DNA of 64,000 nucleotides. It comes from Parascedosporium putredinis. Taxonomy: Eukaryota; Ascomycota; Sordariomycetes; Microascales; Microascaceae. A model generated the notes under the pieces. It made no database searches. It had not been told where the DNA came from and saw only the letters and a list, made by a program, of their open reading frames with translations. A program made the translations under genes and the position numbers. This document shows positions 21,193 through 32,276 of this stretch, in pieces; positions within the stretch are counted from its first letter, which is position 1, and each line of letters starts with the position of its first letter. The stretch spans positions 2,170,001 to 2,234,000 of the forward strand of contig CASHTG010000015.1 of NCBI GenBank assembly GCA_949357655.1. Direction: 5' to 3'.

Positions 21193-24100
21193 ATGATGTC
21201 GCCCAGCGCACATACCGCACATTTACCGGGCGTCGATCACTCCCATCCTCGCCCCCACCATGAACAGCGACGCCAACAATCTCGCTCGTGGATCCGATGG
21301 CGCCCGTTTTACGCTGCGTGCGGTGTCGCCTCCTTCCTAATCTTCGCTTCCTACGTGCAGACCTCGATACTTGGCCAGCAGGATAAACCGCTCGGTTTGC
21401 ATTCGAAGGGCGGCTCCCAAACCACCGAGTGCCGGGATGTCCACCACATCCGTGACCATGCCACCGCCCACGACATTTGCCTTTTCGTCAAAACCAACTG
21501 CGATGATGAACAGCCGGGACTCATACCCTACCTGACGTTATATTACTGCACGTTTTTCTATGCGCGGATTGCCGGATTCACCTTCTTGATCACATGGCTA
21601 GGCCTCCTATTCTCGACCATTGGCATCGCTGCCAGCGACTTCTTCACGCCCAACCTACAGACAATTGCTGGTGTTCTGAGCATGCCCGAGAATCTAACCG
21701 GAGTCACCTTCTTGGCCGTCGGAAACGGCTCCCCGACCTTTCAGTACCGTCATGTCGATGCGATCGAATAGCGCGGCCATGGCCGTGGGCGAACTGATTG
21801 GCGCCGCAAGCTTCATCACAGCCATTGTCGCCGGGTCAATTGTGATGATTTCCGAGTTCAAGGTCGACAAGCACAGCTTTGTGAGGGACCTCGTCTTCTT
21901 CATCGTCGCCGTCTGCCTCACGCTTACCTTCCTCCTCGACGGCCACCTACACTTTTTCGAATGTATCATCATGATCGCCTATTACGCATTCTACGTCATA
22001 TTCGTGACTGGAACACATTGGTACTCGTCGAGACGGCTGCGGCGGGCGGCGCAGGCAAAGGACAGGGCTCGGGCTGTCGAGGACGCGCTTGAGGCGAACG
22101 GTGAGGCGAGATACCAGGACCAGCCAGCCCAGTTTCCTCCCCGGACGCGCGCGCATGCCCTAGCAAACCAGGGGCCCTACGGATCGGCACTCTCGACTCC
22201 GAGAATCGAGGTCGAGGACGGCGAGGCTGACGAGGGTACAACGAAGCCGCAAGACAGCGCAAGAAACGGATCGCAGCCGAGATTGCGGACAATATGCGTG
22301 TCCGGAGACCTACCATCAGCCGCCGCCCGACGTCGGCCTTTATCAGGCCTAGTTTGGTCGGTGCGCTAGAGCTGAACTCCGCGCTGGAGCACTTCAAGAA
22401 GGAGAGCGGATCGCAACAAGACTACATTGGCCATATTCGCCGCCACTCGGTGCAAAATATGCCGGAGGCGGCCAGGTTCCGCGCAGAAGCTCCCACAGGA
22501 CCCATGATTGCGGTGGATACGACGTCGCCACCCTCCCGGGAGCGAGCGCATTCACACACGGGCAACGTTGTGGACGCCCTAGCTCACAGCAGCGAGCCTG
22601 CGCTCCCAGCACAGATCCTGGAGCTCCGACACGAAACCGCAGCAGGGTCCCCCGGCACCTCGCGCGCTCCTTCGAGGGCGGCAAGTTCCACGCGATCCTT
22701 CCAGCTCGATGGGAACTTGGCTGTGCCGCCCGTCCCCCGCACGCGCCATCTCGCCAGTCTCTTAGGCCCGAGCCGCTGCATCTTCAGATTCCCAGCCGGC
22801 GCAGCACCGCGAGTGAACATTCGGACACGCTGAGCCCTTTTCCAGGCTACGTAGAATCGCCCATGCCCATGTCGCCAAACTCAGAGGCCCCAGATCCCTT
22901 GTTCGAACTCCCGCAACCCATCATGCCGTTGAGCGGGGCGGTTCCAGTTGGGGCAGGAGCTGAACCCGAACCAGACACCACCCCCACGTCTATAGGTGGT
23001 GGCCGTCGTCGATTTTGCCGGATCCCCACGATATCATGACGACACTTTTCCCCACGCTCCAGAGCTGGGGCGAGAAAACTGTTGCCGATGCCTTTATAAG
23101 TGTGCTCTCGGTCCCAAGCGTATTTTTGCTGTCCATCACGTTGCCGGTTGTGGATCCCCGTGGTTCCGAGACGGAAGAAACGTCAGACTGCGCAGCCAAC
23201 TCGGAGGAGCGAGCCCGGGTGGCATTACGTGGGAGACGAATGGGAGCTGTTTCGCGAGCACAGACGAAACACTGTGACGTCGCGCCCGACGCTCAACTAC
23301 AGATCCGTGACTCCTCGATCACCCAGGACCCTGGATGAGGGGTAGCGCTGGACATGGATCGACCCGTGCGCCCCAAACTGGTAGGGAACCCGGGTGGGAT
23401 GGTGCTTGGGGGTTAGAGGAAAGAGGTAGGGAAGGACGGGAACAAGACTTGGCGGGGGTACCCGTGGGCAGCGACGATGGAGCCGGTTGGAACAAGTGGC
23501 AGGTACTGATCCAGGCTCTGGCGGGGCCGCCGTTTTCCGTCTTCATCATTTTCAACGTGCTCATGGAGCAGCCGGCCGAAGAGGTGGTGCGGGCCTTGAA
23601 GTGGTCGCTTGGGGGTCCGGCCTCTTGTTCCTCACTATTTTGCTCAGCACTAGGGCGGACCAGAAGCCTCGGTACTTTAGCCTCTTGTGTTTCCCAGGGT
23701 TCCTCGTGAGCGTCTCATGGATCGCCATGATTGCGGGCGAGGTGGTTGGGGTGCTCAAGGCGATTGGGGTGATTTGGGGGATATCCGAAGCGATTTTGGG
23801 GCTCACCATCTTTGCGGCGGGGAATAGTGTGGGCGACTGGGTGTCTGATTACACCATTGCGAAGCTGGGGGCGCCAGTGATGGCATTGTGAGTGAATACC
23901 CCTTCCCCTCCTGACACGTTTTATCACCCCATATTCTCCCTCCATCCCTTTTTCTTGATGGGAGGACAAAAAAGGCCCAAGATGGAATTCATGATGGTAG
24001 TGGGTGTAGCCGTAATGGCAGATGGCAAGGGCAGAAAGCTAACTTTTTTCCCGCTTCCCCTTCAGTTCGGGCTGCGTCGGTGGTCCCATGCTCAACATTT

Positions 24101-24399
24101 TACTCGGCATCAGCATGGGCGGTCTCATCGGCATGACTTCCAAGGCTCGGCGCAAGCACGAGAAGCACCCTAACCGACCCATCGTGTACGAGCCCTATAA
24201 GATCCAGATTAGCGGCAGCTTGGTGGTGTCGGCGGCGACGCTGCTGGCGACCCTTCTTGCGCTTCTCGTGTTCGTTGCACTCAATCAGTGGGTGTTTAGT
24301 AAAAGGCTGGGGATGGGCCTCATCACACTGTGGTGCGTGAGCACCAGCATCAATCTCGTGATTGAGATACTGGGGGTGTGGAGCGAAGTCTCCACGTGA
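21193..24399 (+). CDS. Cation/calcium exchanger of the CCX/NCLX family
   Basis: Multi-pass membrane exchanger of Ca2+ against monovalent cations, on an endomembrane in related yeast proteins. The start is the first ATG of MMSPSAHTAHL. An N-terminal TM helix (about residues 40-58) is followed by the first Na_Ca_ex module with the alpha-1 motif VGNGSPD and GELIGAASFITAIVAGS. A long hydrophilic Ser/Pro-rich cytosolic loop comes next. The second module has FAAGNSVGDWVSDYTIAKLG and GGPMLNILLGISMGGLIGM, with final helices to the TGA. One intron, 23888-24065, joins MA to FSGCVGG in phase. The frame breaks at least at 21731-21734 and 21739-21741 (both inside the alpha-1 motif) and at 22234-22236. More shifts fall in the loop and near 23220 and 23610. 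Both alpha repeats are intact once these are allowed for. Expected length is about 1,000 residues. Confidence 0.88.
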
Positions 24400-25611
24400 A
24401 ACGGGTGTTTTAGTATATATTATATGCGTTGCATATAACGTTGTGATAGGATCCGGGATTCACGGCAACGCGGGACGGGCGGACACGCTTACACGCTTGT
24501 TTCGTTTCACGATCGACAGTTATCAGGGAGGACTCTCCCTCCAACCTCACCCTAACGCAGGTCTGATGTTGGCTTCACATATGTCCATAGATATATGTGT
24601 GTATACGTATTTAGCATAACTAGCAAGCTCGGGCATGAAGGGGTGCGCATTTGATTGTTCCTGTTTTTTTCTTCTCTTTTTCTCCTTTTTCCTCCCCCTT
24701 CATGGATTTGTTCTTTGGCGCATTCTGTTTTCTTTTCCTGTTTTTCATTTTCTTTTATACATATATATCTTTACCAGAATCCCCGAGATAGATACCCTCC
24801 TGGTGCGGCAAAGAGAATCAGAATCAGGCACTAGTGGCGGGGGTGGGAAGAGGCAAGGCAAGAGCTGCATTCTTGTTGAGCTCGATGGTCCGCCGGTGCG
24901 CCCATCTACGGCACATTGGAGAAGGATCGGACGCGGCGCTAGCGGGCGAATCGGACTAAGGCGAGGGGGATCGTTGATGAACAAGAGGACGATCGGATGA
25001 TAGCCCAAGGATTACAATAGCCTTTTTCTTGATAATAACATGATATAACACTCGCCGGTTTTCTTGTATGAATATGGGCCGAGCGTGAGAAAAGGGTACC
25101 TAGGCCAGCTGAGGAGCCTCAATTGGCCGGTTCACCATTCTTTCCATCGCTTACCTGTCCCCATCACCGACCTGTCCCCATCCCTCCGCGTACCTATCCC
25201 CATCACCATCAATATCGTCATCGTCGGCGTCATATCCTGCAGGGTCTAGAGTGGTGGATCCAAGGGCCCCGCTCACGATGAAAAGAAGAGGATGGAAAGA
25301 ACACAAAACGGCGTTTCCGAGGGGGTCTTGGGTATCGGTGCAAGTAGCTAGAGCTGTGAGCGAGATTACACGGGGCGTAGCTTCGCTCCAGAGACGCGTA
25401 AGCCTCCCTCTGCCCCCTCGGCCCTGGCCACCGACGGATACTTTTTAGACAGGTACAGAGATCTATGCTAGTACGGTGACACCTTGAGGGCGGACTAGAG
25501 GTTAAGAGGTTGCGAGGTGGTACAAGGAGATGATGGTATTGGGTATGTCTCTCTGTAGCCGAAAGCTTGACCTTGTTGCTCCGCTTTACCGCATTGGTCC
25601 CTGCCACAACC

Positions 25612-25635
25612 TTTTTTTTTTTTTTTTTTTTTTTT
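25612..25635 (+). repeat. Poly(T) run of 24
   Basis: An uninterrupted T run in non-coding sequence. It is a likely site of length error given the homopolymer problems elsewhere in the window. Confidence 0.9.
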
Positions 25636-26932
25636 CCTCGTCTTTCACTTTCGGGTGGTACCAAAGTGATCGGTGGGTGGTGGGGCGCGGCGCGAGCAAG
25701 ATGCCTGACGAGCTGAAGGCAGGCGGGCAAGCGGGCAAGAGGGCAAGCACATGGGCCTGGGCCCCACGTGTCGAGGAGCTACGGATAGGAAGACATGGGA
25801 CATGGGGCGAGGTGAACTAAACGGGAGAAGTGGGGTTGGGAGGGGAGGGGAGAAAGGGAAAGACGAGATGTGCGAGGCCGCCTACAAAAGCAAAACATGA
25901 CGCGAGACATCACGAATGAAGGTGAGGATTGAGCATCAGTGAGCATCAGGAACATGCAGCTCAGCCTTGTCGTCCGGCTGCAGAGCTTGTGTAGTATAAC
26001 ATTAGGTAGCAGGAAGGAAATTGATGAATCGAGGGGAGAGATTCATGAGGGAAATAGCAGAAAGTGAAGTGGAAAGACACCTGCATTTTGCAGTTGGCCT
26101 TTCTCCCTGCCCCCGCGATTTCCAGCGGGGAAGGGGGAAACTAGCTCCAACACCGTGTCTCGATGTGTCGATGTGTCGATGTCTCGGTGACTCTCCCGCA
26201 TCGCCCAGATGGTATGCTCCGTTCTGAGGTGCGGGCCTCCTTCTCGTGGATATCGGGGAAAAACCCGTCGAATGTCGAGAGACTACGATGATGGCTGAAA
26301 CCTTTTTTATTATTTATTCCTTCTCCATGCACCATTAAGGATCTCAATACCGCGCTCTCAACTTGGTAGCTAAAGTAGCGGGAAAACCGCTATTCTCATT
26401 CTTTCTTCTTCGTGTTGGTTTCAATTTCTTGTCTCTTGGGTCTCGGCTCCCATGTCTCACCTCTAAATATCGCAACATGGCGAAATATTGCGGGATTATC
26501 GCTTGACAGAGAGAGAAGAGGGAGGGGGCAGGAGAGGAGCAAAAGGGGTGGAGCTGCGCCTCGATGGACGAGCTGAAGCTACTTTTCTTTTTGGCGCCGG
26601 CGCGGAGCTACCGCCCAAGTCGTCGCGTCAATGGGGTCCGGGCCTTGTACATATTTCCTCCACTCGAGAGGAGCAGACGTAGAGACCTTTCCAGGCCAGC
26701 GTTTTTTCGTGTGTTTTGGTAGTATTCTTTCGAGTATCTTGTCTTCTTCTTTCCTTTTTTCTTTTCTTTCTTTCCTTTCCTACCCCCGCCCGGAGGTACC
26801 TGGAGAGACGGGAAGCATGGGGCGTGCGTGTTGGTGGGCGAAAATGTACTGGCGCATCCCAGCCATCAGCTATCATCCATGAGCTATCGGCACAGCGGCG
26901 CCGGTGGGGACAAGGGAGGGGGGAGGGGGCGC

Positions 26933-26956
26933 GTTAGCTTGTTAGCTTGTTAGCTT
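26933..26956. repeat. Tandem 8-mer GTTAGCTT x3
   Basis: Three perfect direct copies about 335 bp upstream of the Asn/Ser-rich gene start. No function is assigned. Confidence 0.8.
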
Positions 26957-27122
26957 GGAGAGAACGGCGAGCTTGGGCAGTGATGCAATGGGTGAGAGAG
27001 AGAGAGATAGCTCTGGGAGAGGACGGGTCGGTGTTCCCGCATGGTTTCTTGCCTACCCCTCCCCCGCCATGCCGATGGGACAGATCTACATAGATGTTGG
27101 ATCCCTCTCTCTTTCTCTCTAA

Positions 27123-27130
27123 TATATAAG
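27123..27130 (+). promoter_or_regulatory. TATA box of the Asn/Ser-rich protein gene
   Basis: TATATAAG lies 160 bp before the ATG and is followed by a CT-rich and then C/A-rich leader. This layout is typical of strongly expressed fungal genes. Confidence 0.45.
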
Positions 27131-27289
27131 GTAGGGACGGCGCTTTGAAAGAAGAGATTCAAGAAACCATCTTCCCGGCTTGCCTATCCTCCCCAACACT
27201 ACTCTCTCCTCTTCTTTAAATCATCGTTTCTTTACCAGGAATCTTTCCATATCCCCACCTTACACACAAACACATACCCCATACACACC

Positions 27290-28177
27290 ATGGACTTCCT
27301 CAAGAACGCGGCCCAGGAGATCTCCAAGGCCAGCGGCAACCAGAACCGCGGCAACGGTCAGTCCGGCCAAAACACCACCTCCGACAACTCGTACGGCTCG
27401 TCCAACAACACCGGCAACCGGTACGGCCAGGACAACGAGAACAGCAGCAGCAACAACAACAACAGCAGCTATGGCGGAAACAGCCGCAACGAGGACCGCG
27501 AGAGCAACCGGTTCGGCGGCGGTAACGACCGCTTGAACGACAACTCCTCCTCCGGTGCCGGCTACGGCGGCCGCGTCAACAACAGCAGCCGCAACGACAA
27601 CGACGACGACAACAACAACTCGTCGTCGTACGGCGGTTTCGGACAAGCCGACAACTCGGGCTCGGGTCGCCGTCAGGACAATGACAGCTATAACAACGAG
27701 CGCCGCGAGGAGGGCCGCACGTCGTATGGCCGCGACAACGACAACGACCGCACCAACCAGGGCGGTTTCGCCGGTGATAACCGGCGCGAGAATGAGAGCA
27801 ACAGGCTCGGCAGCCGCCGCGATGACGACGAGAGCGAGAACAAGTTTGGCGGTAGCGGTAGCAACAGGGATGACAACAACCGCACCAACAACAGCAACAA
27901 CAACAACAACAGCAGCTTCAATAGCAGCAGCGGCAACAACCGTGACGACAACGAGCAGAGGGCTGGCGGCGGCACCGGCAACTGGCAAGGTATCGGCCGT
28001 GATGCTAAGACGGCGTACACCAACTTCCAAGGCAAGAAGGACGGCAACGGCCCGGACTACAAGGAGCTCGGAGGAGTGGCCCAGAACGCGTACAAGGCGT
28101 ACCAGGGTGATGATAAGAAGGATATCAACGATATCGGCAGGAACATTGCGTCTGGGTTCATGGGTAGGAAGGACTGA
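27290..28177 (+). CDS. Asn/Ser/Gly-rich hydrophilic protein with a conserved-looking C-terminal module
   Basis: Single-exon, 295 residues, with start context cacaccATGGAC and a TATA box upstream. The N-terminus is MDFLKNAAQEISKAS. The long centre consists of N, S, G, D, R and Q, with no hydrophobic core, signal peptide or membrane helix. The C-terminal 75 residues are ordered in appearance: GTGNWQGIGRDAKTAYTNFQ, then GPDYKELGGVAQNAYKAYQG and a GRNIASGFMGRKD end. The two halves of that module (AYTNFQGKK and AYKAYQGDD) look like degenerate repeats. This composition resembles hydrophilin or stress-type proteins of filamentous fungi; no enzymatic function can be inferred. The frame is intact throughout. 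Both the other + frame and the - strand also stay open here, because AAC/GAC/AGC repeats avoid stops. Confidence 0.85.
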   Translation: MDFLKNAAQEISKASGNQNRGNGQSGQNTTSDNSYGSSNNTGNRYGQDNENSSSNNNNSSYGGNSRNEDRESNRFGGGNDRLNDNSSSGAGYGGRVNNSSRNDNDDDNNNSSSYGGFGQADNSGSGRRQDNDSYNNERREEGRTSYGRDNDNDRTNQGGFAGDNRRENESNRLGSRRDDDESENKFGGSGSNRDDNNRTNNSNNNNNSSFNSSSGNNRDDNEQRAGGGTGNWQGIGRDAKTAYTNFQGKKDGNGPDYKELGGVAQNAYKAYQGDDKKDINDIGRNIASGFMGRKD

Positions 28178-30068
28178 GTAAAATACTGGCTTGGCTTGGC
28201 TTGGCTTGGGAGGGAAAGGCGTCTAATTCTGTAGTATTGGGTTAATTCATTTCATTTCATCTCCTACTCTCTCTCCTTCTCTCTCTTTGAATTCTTGAGT
28301 ATGGGAGCGATATTCGTCCATGGATTCAGTCTCTTCCTTCTGCCTCGATGCTCAGCAGGCGCCCGGTTCGTGGCACAGGCGAGGTCACTTGCTACATGGA
28401 GTAGACCGAAGCGGAAATGCGCCGTACGGCCAGATCGAATGAGCTGAAGCGTATCCGCGAACAACCAGAGGAATGGCCTTCGCCGGCCCACGTGGATATC
28501 ATCATGGCTCCGATCCAATCGCCAATCAAGGAGTTTCAGGTTCTCAATGTACAGTGCGGCATGCGCACTAAGTCCCTTTCTCTCTCGTCGTGGATGTCCT
28601 CGCTGCGAACAGGCATAATAGCTTGATTCGCCTCTTCGGGAGCGACCGTGGGTTGGCATGTCTTTTGCCTGGAAACGAGGCAGCAAAGATCCAAAATCGG
28701 AACTGGAGCCAAAAGAATGATGCATCCGTGTGGCCCCGTGTTCCCCCGTCCCGTGTGCTATCCGGCCCTCCCTCTCTGAGCTGTCCTTCCCCGCCGGGGC
28801 CGGGGTTGACCCGAAAATTGTCGAGCTGGCCAGGCCTCCCTCCAATTCAACCCCCACACTCCGCTGCTGCTATTGCTTTTCCTTTGTTGCCCCTCATCCC
28901 CTCACCTCAACTCAGAGACATCGAGGAGCATGCTCTGCTGGTTCTCATTAGCCCCGCAGTTCTTTTCCCGTCTCCATGTGTCCGTCGACGGAACAACTCA
29001 ACAGCTCTGAAGCGATGAAGATTCGAACAGGTGACCTCGGGTCTAGGGGTCCAAGGGGGAAGGAGAGAAAGAATAAGAAGAAAAAGGACCCCTGTGGCTG
29101 CAACTTGACACCAAATGTGGAAGGGGAAAAAGTTAGACTATGTAATAGATACACTCATCAATTGATCATTTCCACTAAGTATTACGACTTGTACTTGTTG
29201 GTACTTGGTCGAGGAATAGCTTGCCATGCACCTTCCCAATATTGGATGCGACAGGACCAATCCGCCAGAACCTGCGCGGGAAGGCTCAACGTTGAACTGA
29301 TTGACTGATTGAGCTGATCTAATTGACCCAGATCCTTCAACTGGAAACCATTAGAGTTGGTAGCACTGGTTTTCACGGGCGAGTGCACATGCGCATCCAA
29401 TTGATCCTAAGCCCAAGGCAACCCCACCTCGAAACAGTAGCCCAACCCTCTGCCCCTCCACCCTCGCCTCAGGCTCGTATCTACCGGAACCTCATGGATC
29501 CACTGGGGTTGCCGAATCCCACATCACCAGCTCCGAGACAGTCGGGGACACCCAGTATGGCGATTTGTCCAAAGGAATCTATTTACGGCATAGGTTGAGG
29601 GATGAGACCAGTCATGGCCCAAACCGTAACCCGTTACTAACCCTGTGCTCCTCGTGTGTAATGAAATCCATTGATGTGTGTGGTGTGTGAGCCTGATGTC
29701 GTCGACTGACGCCAGTTGAGGCTATTGCTCGACGTTGAGCTTGGAGGCTTGCTTGCCCCTCGGCCTTGACCGCCTCTTTTTCCATAGCGCCCCTCTTTAA
29801 GGGGAAAAAGGGGTCCACGATATCGCCCCCAGGGACCCAGGGACCCAGGCACACAGCGACTAGCGACCCATCAATTGATCCCTCCTTCTTGCCCGTGCTA
29901 TTCCTTTCAAATTCTCTTCTCCTTCAGTCCCCTGACTAGTCTTCCCTCCCCTCTCCATCTCCTCCCTCAAGCTCTTTTCTCCTCTCCTGGAAAAGATCCT
30001 TCTTTTTACTCTCGCCAGATTCTCCCTCCACGCAGTTACTATAGACATCTCAACCCATTTTCTCCAAG
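28178..30068. other. Intergenic 1.9 kb
   Basis: It begins with a (TTGGC)n tract at 28187-28210 just after the stop. No gene is recognised. A 197-codon open frame on the - strand (28264-28857) has no domain and no upstream splice support. The right end is the C/T-rich leader of the phosphomannomutase gene. Confidence 0.55.
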
Positions 30069-31481
30069 ATGGCTACCGTTACTCCTCTTGACCAGCGTCC
30101 CCTCAAGGACACCATCTGCCTCTTCGATGTCGATGGCACTTTGACCCCCGCCCGCCTGGTAAGCTTCCCCCTTTGCAACTTTTTTTTCATTTCTTTTCTT
30201 TTCCCCAAGGGAGAAGGTTTGGGCAAAATATCTTGTTCGCGCGGCTAGGAAAGCTTGTACGGTTGGGTGCTGGGCTGCAATTAACCCCACCATGGCCAAT
30301 GACCCCGCGCTCAACCGCGATGCAGCAAAACTCTTGGCCAAGTGGGATGCGCAAGATGGGCGAGATGGGTGTCCCGTGCCCAACTCGACGCTTTACGACC
30401 CGGGCTTTGAGTCTAGCTGTTCAACGCGATAGAATTCCTTCTGCCGTCGAAAATGCCTTTGGCTCGCGCGAAGCTGAAAAGGGGCATGGCCATTGTCAAG
30501 CCAAAGAAATGGGCAGCGCGCTAAAGATGAAGGGGGGATTACTTTTAGACCTGTTCACGCATTTGTGCGGTTCTGCCTGCTAACCACAGTCTCTTTACCT
30601 CGCCAATGTAGGATGTCACCCCCGAGATGCTCGACTTGCTCGCCCGCCTCCGTCAAAAGTGCTCCATTGGCTTCGTCGGCGGCTCCAACCTTGCCAAGCA
30701 GCAGGAGCAGCTCGGCTCCTCCACCGTCAAGGTCACCGACCTCTTCGACTGGTGCTTCGCCGAGAACGGCTTGACCGCCATCCGTCTCGGCAAGGACCTC
30801 CCCTCCAACAGCTTCATCAAGTCGATTGGCGAGGAGCCCTACAAGAAGTTTGCCAACTTCTGCCTTCACTACATTGCCGATCTCGACATCCCCGTCAAGC
30901 GCGGAACCTTTATAGAGTTTAGGAACGGCATGATCAACATCTCCCCGTCGGCAGGAACGCCAGCGTCCAGGAGAGGAACGATTTCGAGGCCTACGACAAG
31001 TCTCACAATATCCGCCCCAAGTTTATCGAGGTTCTCCGCGCCCAATTCCCCGACCTTGGTCTCAAGTATGTTTTCGCCCTCATGGATTGATTTCTTTCCT
31101 TGCCTTGAGAATTCTCCCTTCTTTCCTATGCCTTCTATTTTCTACCCCATCCCACTCCATCTGTCTTCTCCACCCTCCACTTGAATCGTCGCGTCTTTTA
31201 CTAACCCTGTGCGCCCTCCCCTCTACAGCTACGCCATTGGTGGCCAGATCTCTTTCGACGTCTTCCCCGAGGGCTGGGACAAGACCTACTGCCTTCGCCA
31301 CCTCGAGAAGGAGGCTTCCGCTCCCGGTGGAATCACTTACAAGACCATCCACTTCTTTGGCGACAAGACTTCCAAGGGCGGCAATGACTACGAGCTCTAC
31401 GAGGATCCCCGCACCATTGGCCACTCCGTCACCGGCCCTGATGTCACCACCAAGATTCTCAAGGAGCTTTTCGACTTGTAA
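30069..31481 (+). CDS. SEC53: Phosphomannomutase (Sec53/PMM type)
   Basis: Cytosolic HAD-superfamily enzyme converting mannose-6-phosphate to mannose-1-phosphate, the precursor of GDP-mannose for N- and O-glycosylation, GPI anchors and cell-wall mannan. Exons are 30069-30158, 30612-31065 and 31229-31481. The first exon ends just past the catalytic motif CLFDVDGTLTPARL (nucleophile Asp20, acid/base Asp22). The second carries GFVGGSNLAKQQEQLG and GTFIEFRNGMINISP. The third holds the cap return and metal site (GGQISFDVFPEGWDKTYCL, FFGDKTSKGGNDYE). One base is missing in the C run at 30943-30946: the frame resumes as VGRNASVQERNDFEAYDK. Adding it gives 798 nt, or 265 residues, the normal family length. 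The first intron, 453 nt, is unusually long for this window. Confidence 0.95.
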
Positions 31482-32276
31482 AGTCCCTTGACTCGAAACG
31501 AAACCTAATAAAAGAATGAAAATGTGGGGTGAGCGGGATCGTCGAGTGAATACGAGCTAGAACTCCTAGGCTGGAGATAAGAACTCTATATAGATGGGAT
31601 AGGAAGGGAAGCCATGGCAGGCGAAGGGGCGGGGCGGGGCCATGAAAGCTGTGAGATCATACAGCGATTTTTGAAATGATATTAATGATAGAGGCCTAAC
31701 TCTTTGTTCTCATGATAATGCCAAAAAGAAAAGCACCTCTGAGGGATCGTTCTTGTCTCTATCTGTGCCGAGATACCAAGTCTAATCGTGTAATATCTAT
31801 GGTTTGGCGAATGTATTTGCGCCAGTGTTCGCACCAGAGATGGCCTGCAGTATGCTAGTCGCTAAGATTCACTTGTGGTGGGAATGCCAGGGCATTCATT
31901 ACCTCCATGACACGGAGAAACAAGAGGCAGAAGCAAAGAGGGACACGATTTCAATATATGTAGAATTGAATATGAGGAAGAAAACAGAGGGTACCCTAGA
32001 TCGCTAGCTACATGTAGACAAAGATCAACGTTGGCAAGAGGGAGGAATAGAAACAAAAAGGAGAAAAGGCAATAGGGGGAATGGGGAAGAAAATAATATC
32101 AACTTGCTATCATCATCAAGAGCCCGTAGCAGCATTACAGACGGAAAAGGAAAGATAGAGGCAAGAGGAAATAAAAAGAGGATGAAGACCAAGTGGGAAC
32201 AACTACAACGGAAAAAAAAGAGTATAAGGAAAGAGACAGAAACCCTCCGGGATACGCCAGCTGGGAGAACTCGAGT
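31482..32276. other. Intergenic between convergent genes
   Basis: Facing 3' flanks of phosphomannomutase and the WW-PhoD phosphatase gene. The sequence is A/G-rich (on the + strand) and AT-rich. No gene or RNA is recognised. Confidence 0.6.

Larger units (their letters stand above)
24400..27289. other. Intergenic 2.9 kb
   Basis: No gene is recognised. Contents are the 3' flank of the exchanger, a 24-T run at 25612-25635, a triple GTTAGCTT at 26933-26956, and the promoter of the Asn/Ser-rich protein at the right end. Open frames here are low-complexity or overlap on both strands. Confidence 0.55.

Noticed and set aside
27260..28030. 256-codon antisense open frame, Val/Ala-rich
   Set aside because: It is the mirror of AAC/GAC/AGC codon repeats in the sense gene; no start context or domain.
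29010..29060. tRNA-like gttcgaatc on the minus strand
   Set aside because: The stem bases around the loop do not pair and no acceptor or anticodon arm can be drawn.
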